NCBI GenBank assembly: GCA_902729315.2
Contig: LR746281.1
Location: forward strand, 253,001-317,000
DNA from: Spirodela intermedia
Lineage: Eukaryota; Streptophyta; Magnoliopsida; Alismatales; Araceae
DNA length: 64,000 bases
Direction: 5' to 3'
Position numbers and translations under genes: made by a program. Shown here in pieces: positions 63,793-64,000 of the stretch (position 1 is the first letter of the stretch; each line of letters starts with the position of its first letter). Under the pieces are notes generated by a model, which worked only from the letters and a program-made list of their open reading frames with translations, searched no databases and was not told the DNA's origin.

Positions 63793-64000
63793 GATTATGG
63801 GTCTGAGTCTTTCGTGATGTATATATAGGACTCGGAGGACCCGAGGATGAGGCCGATCCGCCGCGCACTAGTCACCGCGTCCTGTGGAAAAACGGGCGTT
63901 GACTAAGAGAACACAGTCAGAGGTTGGCGGACATCATATACGTGTGAATACCGAAGACTACGCGGCTGCACCCATCGTACCCCGTCTATCCACCAAGAAG
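63717..64000 (-). promoter_or_regulatory. STIG1-like gene promoter region
   Basis: On the minus strand a TATA box (CCTATATATACATC, about 63817-63829) lies about 100 bp upstream of the ATG. A GA run at 63757-63783 (CT on the coding strand) falls in the likely 5' leader. The window ends inside this region. Confidence 0.65.

Overview
The window is nuclear DNA from a flowering plant. The evidence is spliced genes with GT-AG introns, plant-specific families (a chloroplast RNA-binding protein, PPR proteins, a STIG1-like protein, class III ADH/GSNOR, plant-type GatB), CT/GA and AT microsatellites, a telobox beside a ribosomal-protein gene and a decayed Ty1/copia element. Several coding exons are GC-rich while introns and spacers are AT-rich, a contrast often seen in monocots and some magnoliids. 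I cannot name the species from the sequence.

Layout. 0.2-5.2 kb: PEX12 (minus), head-to-head with a short mitochondrial-type PPR gene of the PPR336 group (plus). 7.6-12.8 kb: a TLDc-domain gene (minus), head-to-head with RPL37 (plus, 13.3-14.6 kb). 14.6-20.8 kb: repeat-rich, AT-rich DNA holding a decayed Ty1/copia LTR element in minus orientation. 20.8-22.5 kb: an intronless PPR-DYW gene (minus), only 82 bp from the stop codon of a G3BP-like NTF2/RRM gene (minus, 22.6-26.3 kb). That gene is head-to-head with a chloroplast two-RRM protein (plus, 27.6-29.3 kb). 32.6-35.0 kb: splicing factor SF1/BBP with an uninterrupted reading frame (minus). 35.7-44.5 kb: a many-exon LRR gene (minus). 45.9-48.3 kb: organellar GatB (minus), head-to-head with a GOST-type seven-TM gene (plus, 49.1-50.5 kb). 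51.0-52.4 kb: DPH1 (plus), behind a cluster of GGCCCA/TGGGCC motifs. 54.0-58.6 kb: GSNOR/class III ADH (minus), head-to-head with a probable plastid two-TM protein of unknown function (plus, 59.3-62.0 kb). 63.2-63.7 kb: a STIG1-like secreted Cys-rich protein (minus).

The genes are mostly housekeeping and do not form one pathway. Recurring themes are RNA metabolism (two PPRs, G3BP, cpRNP, SF1), translation (RPL37, GatB, DPH1) and organelle biology (PEX12, PPRs, GatB, plastid protein). Five head-to-head gene pairs share spacers of about 0.3 to 1.2 kb.

I found no convincing undescribed multi-gene system. The items most worth a second look are an apparent GC-AG intron, a PPR-DYW protein ending in GLW, a His/Arg-rich tail on the STIG1-like protein, an ordered coding minisatellite in the TLDc gene, duplicated G-box blocks, and a promoter packed with site II motifs. 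Exon ends given to the base were read from splice sites and reading frame; those marked 'about' are approximate. UTRs and transcription starts were not determined.
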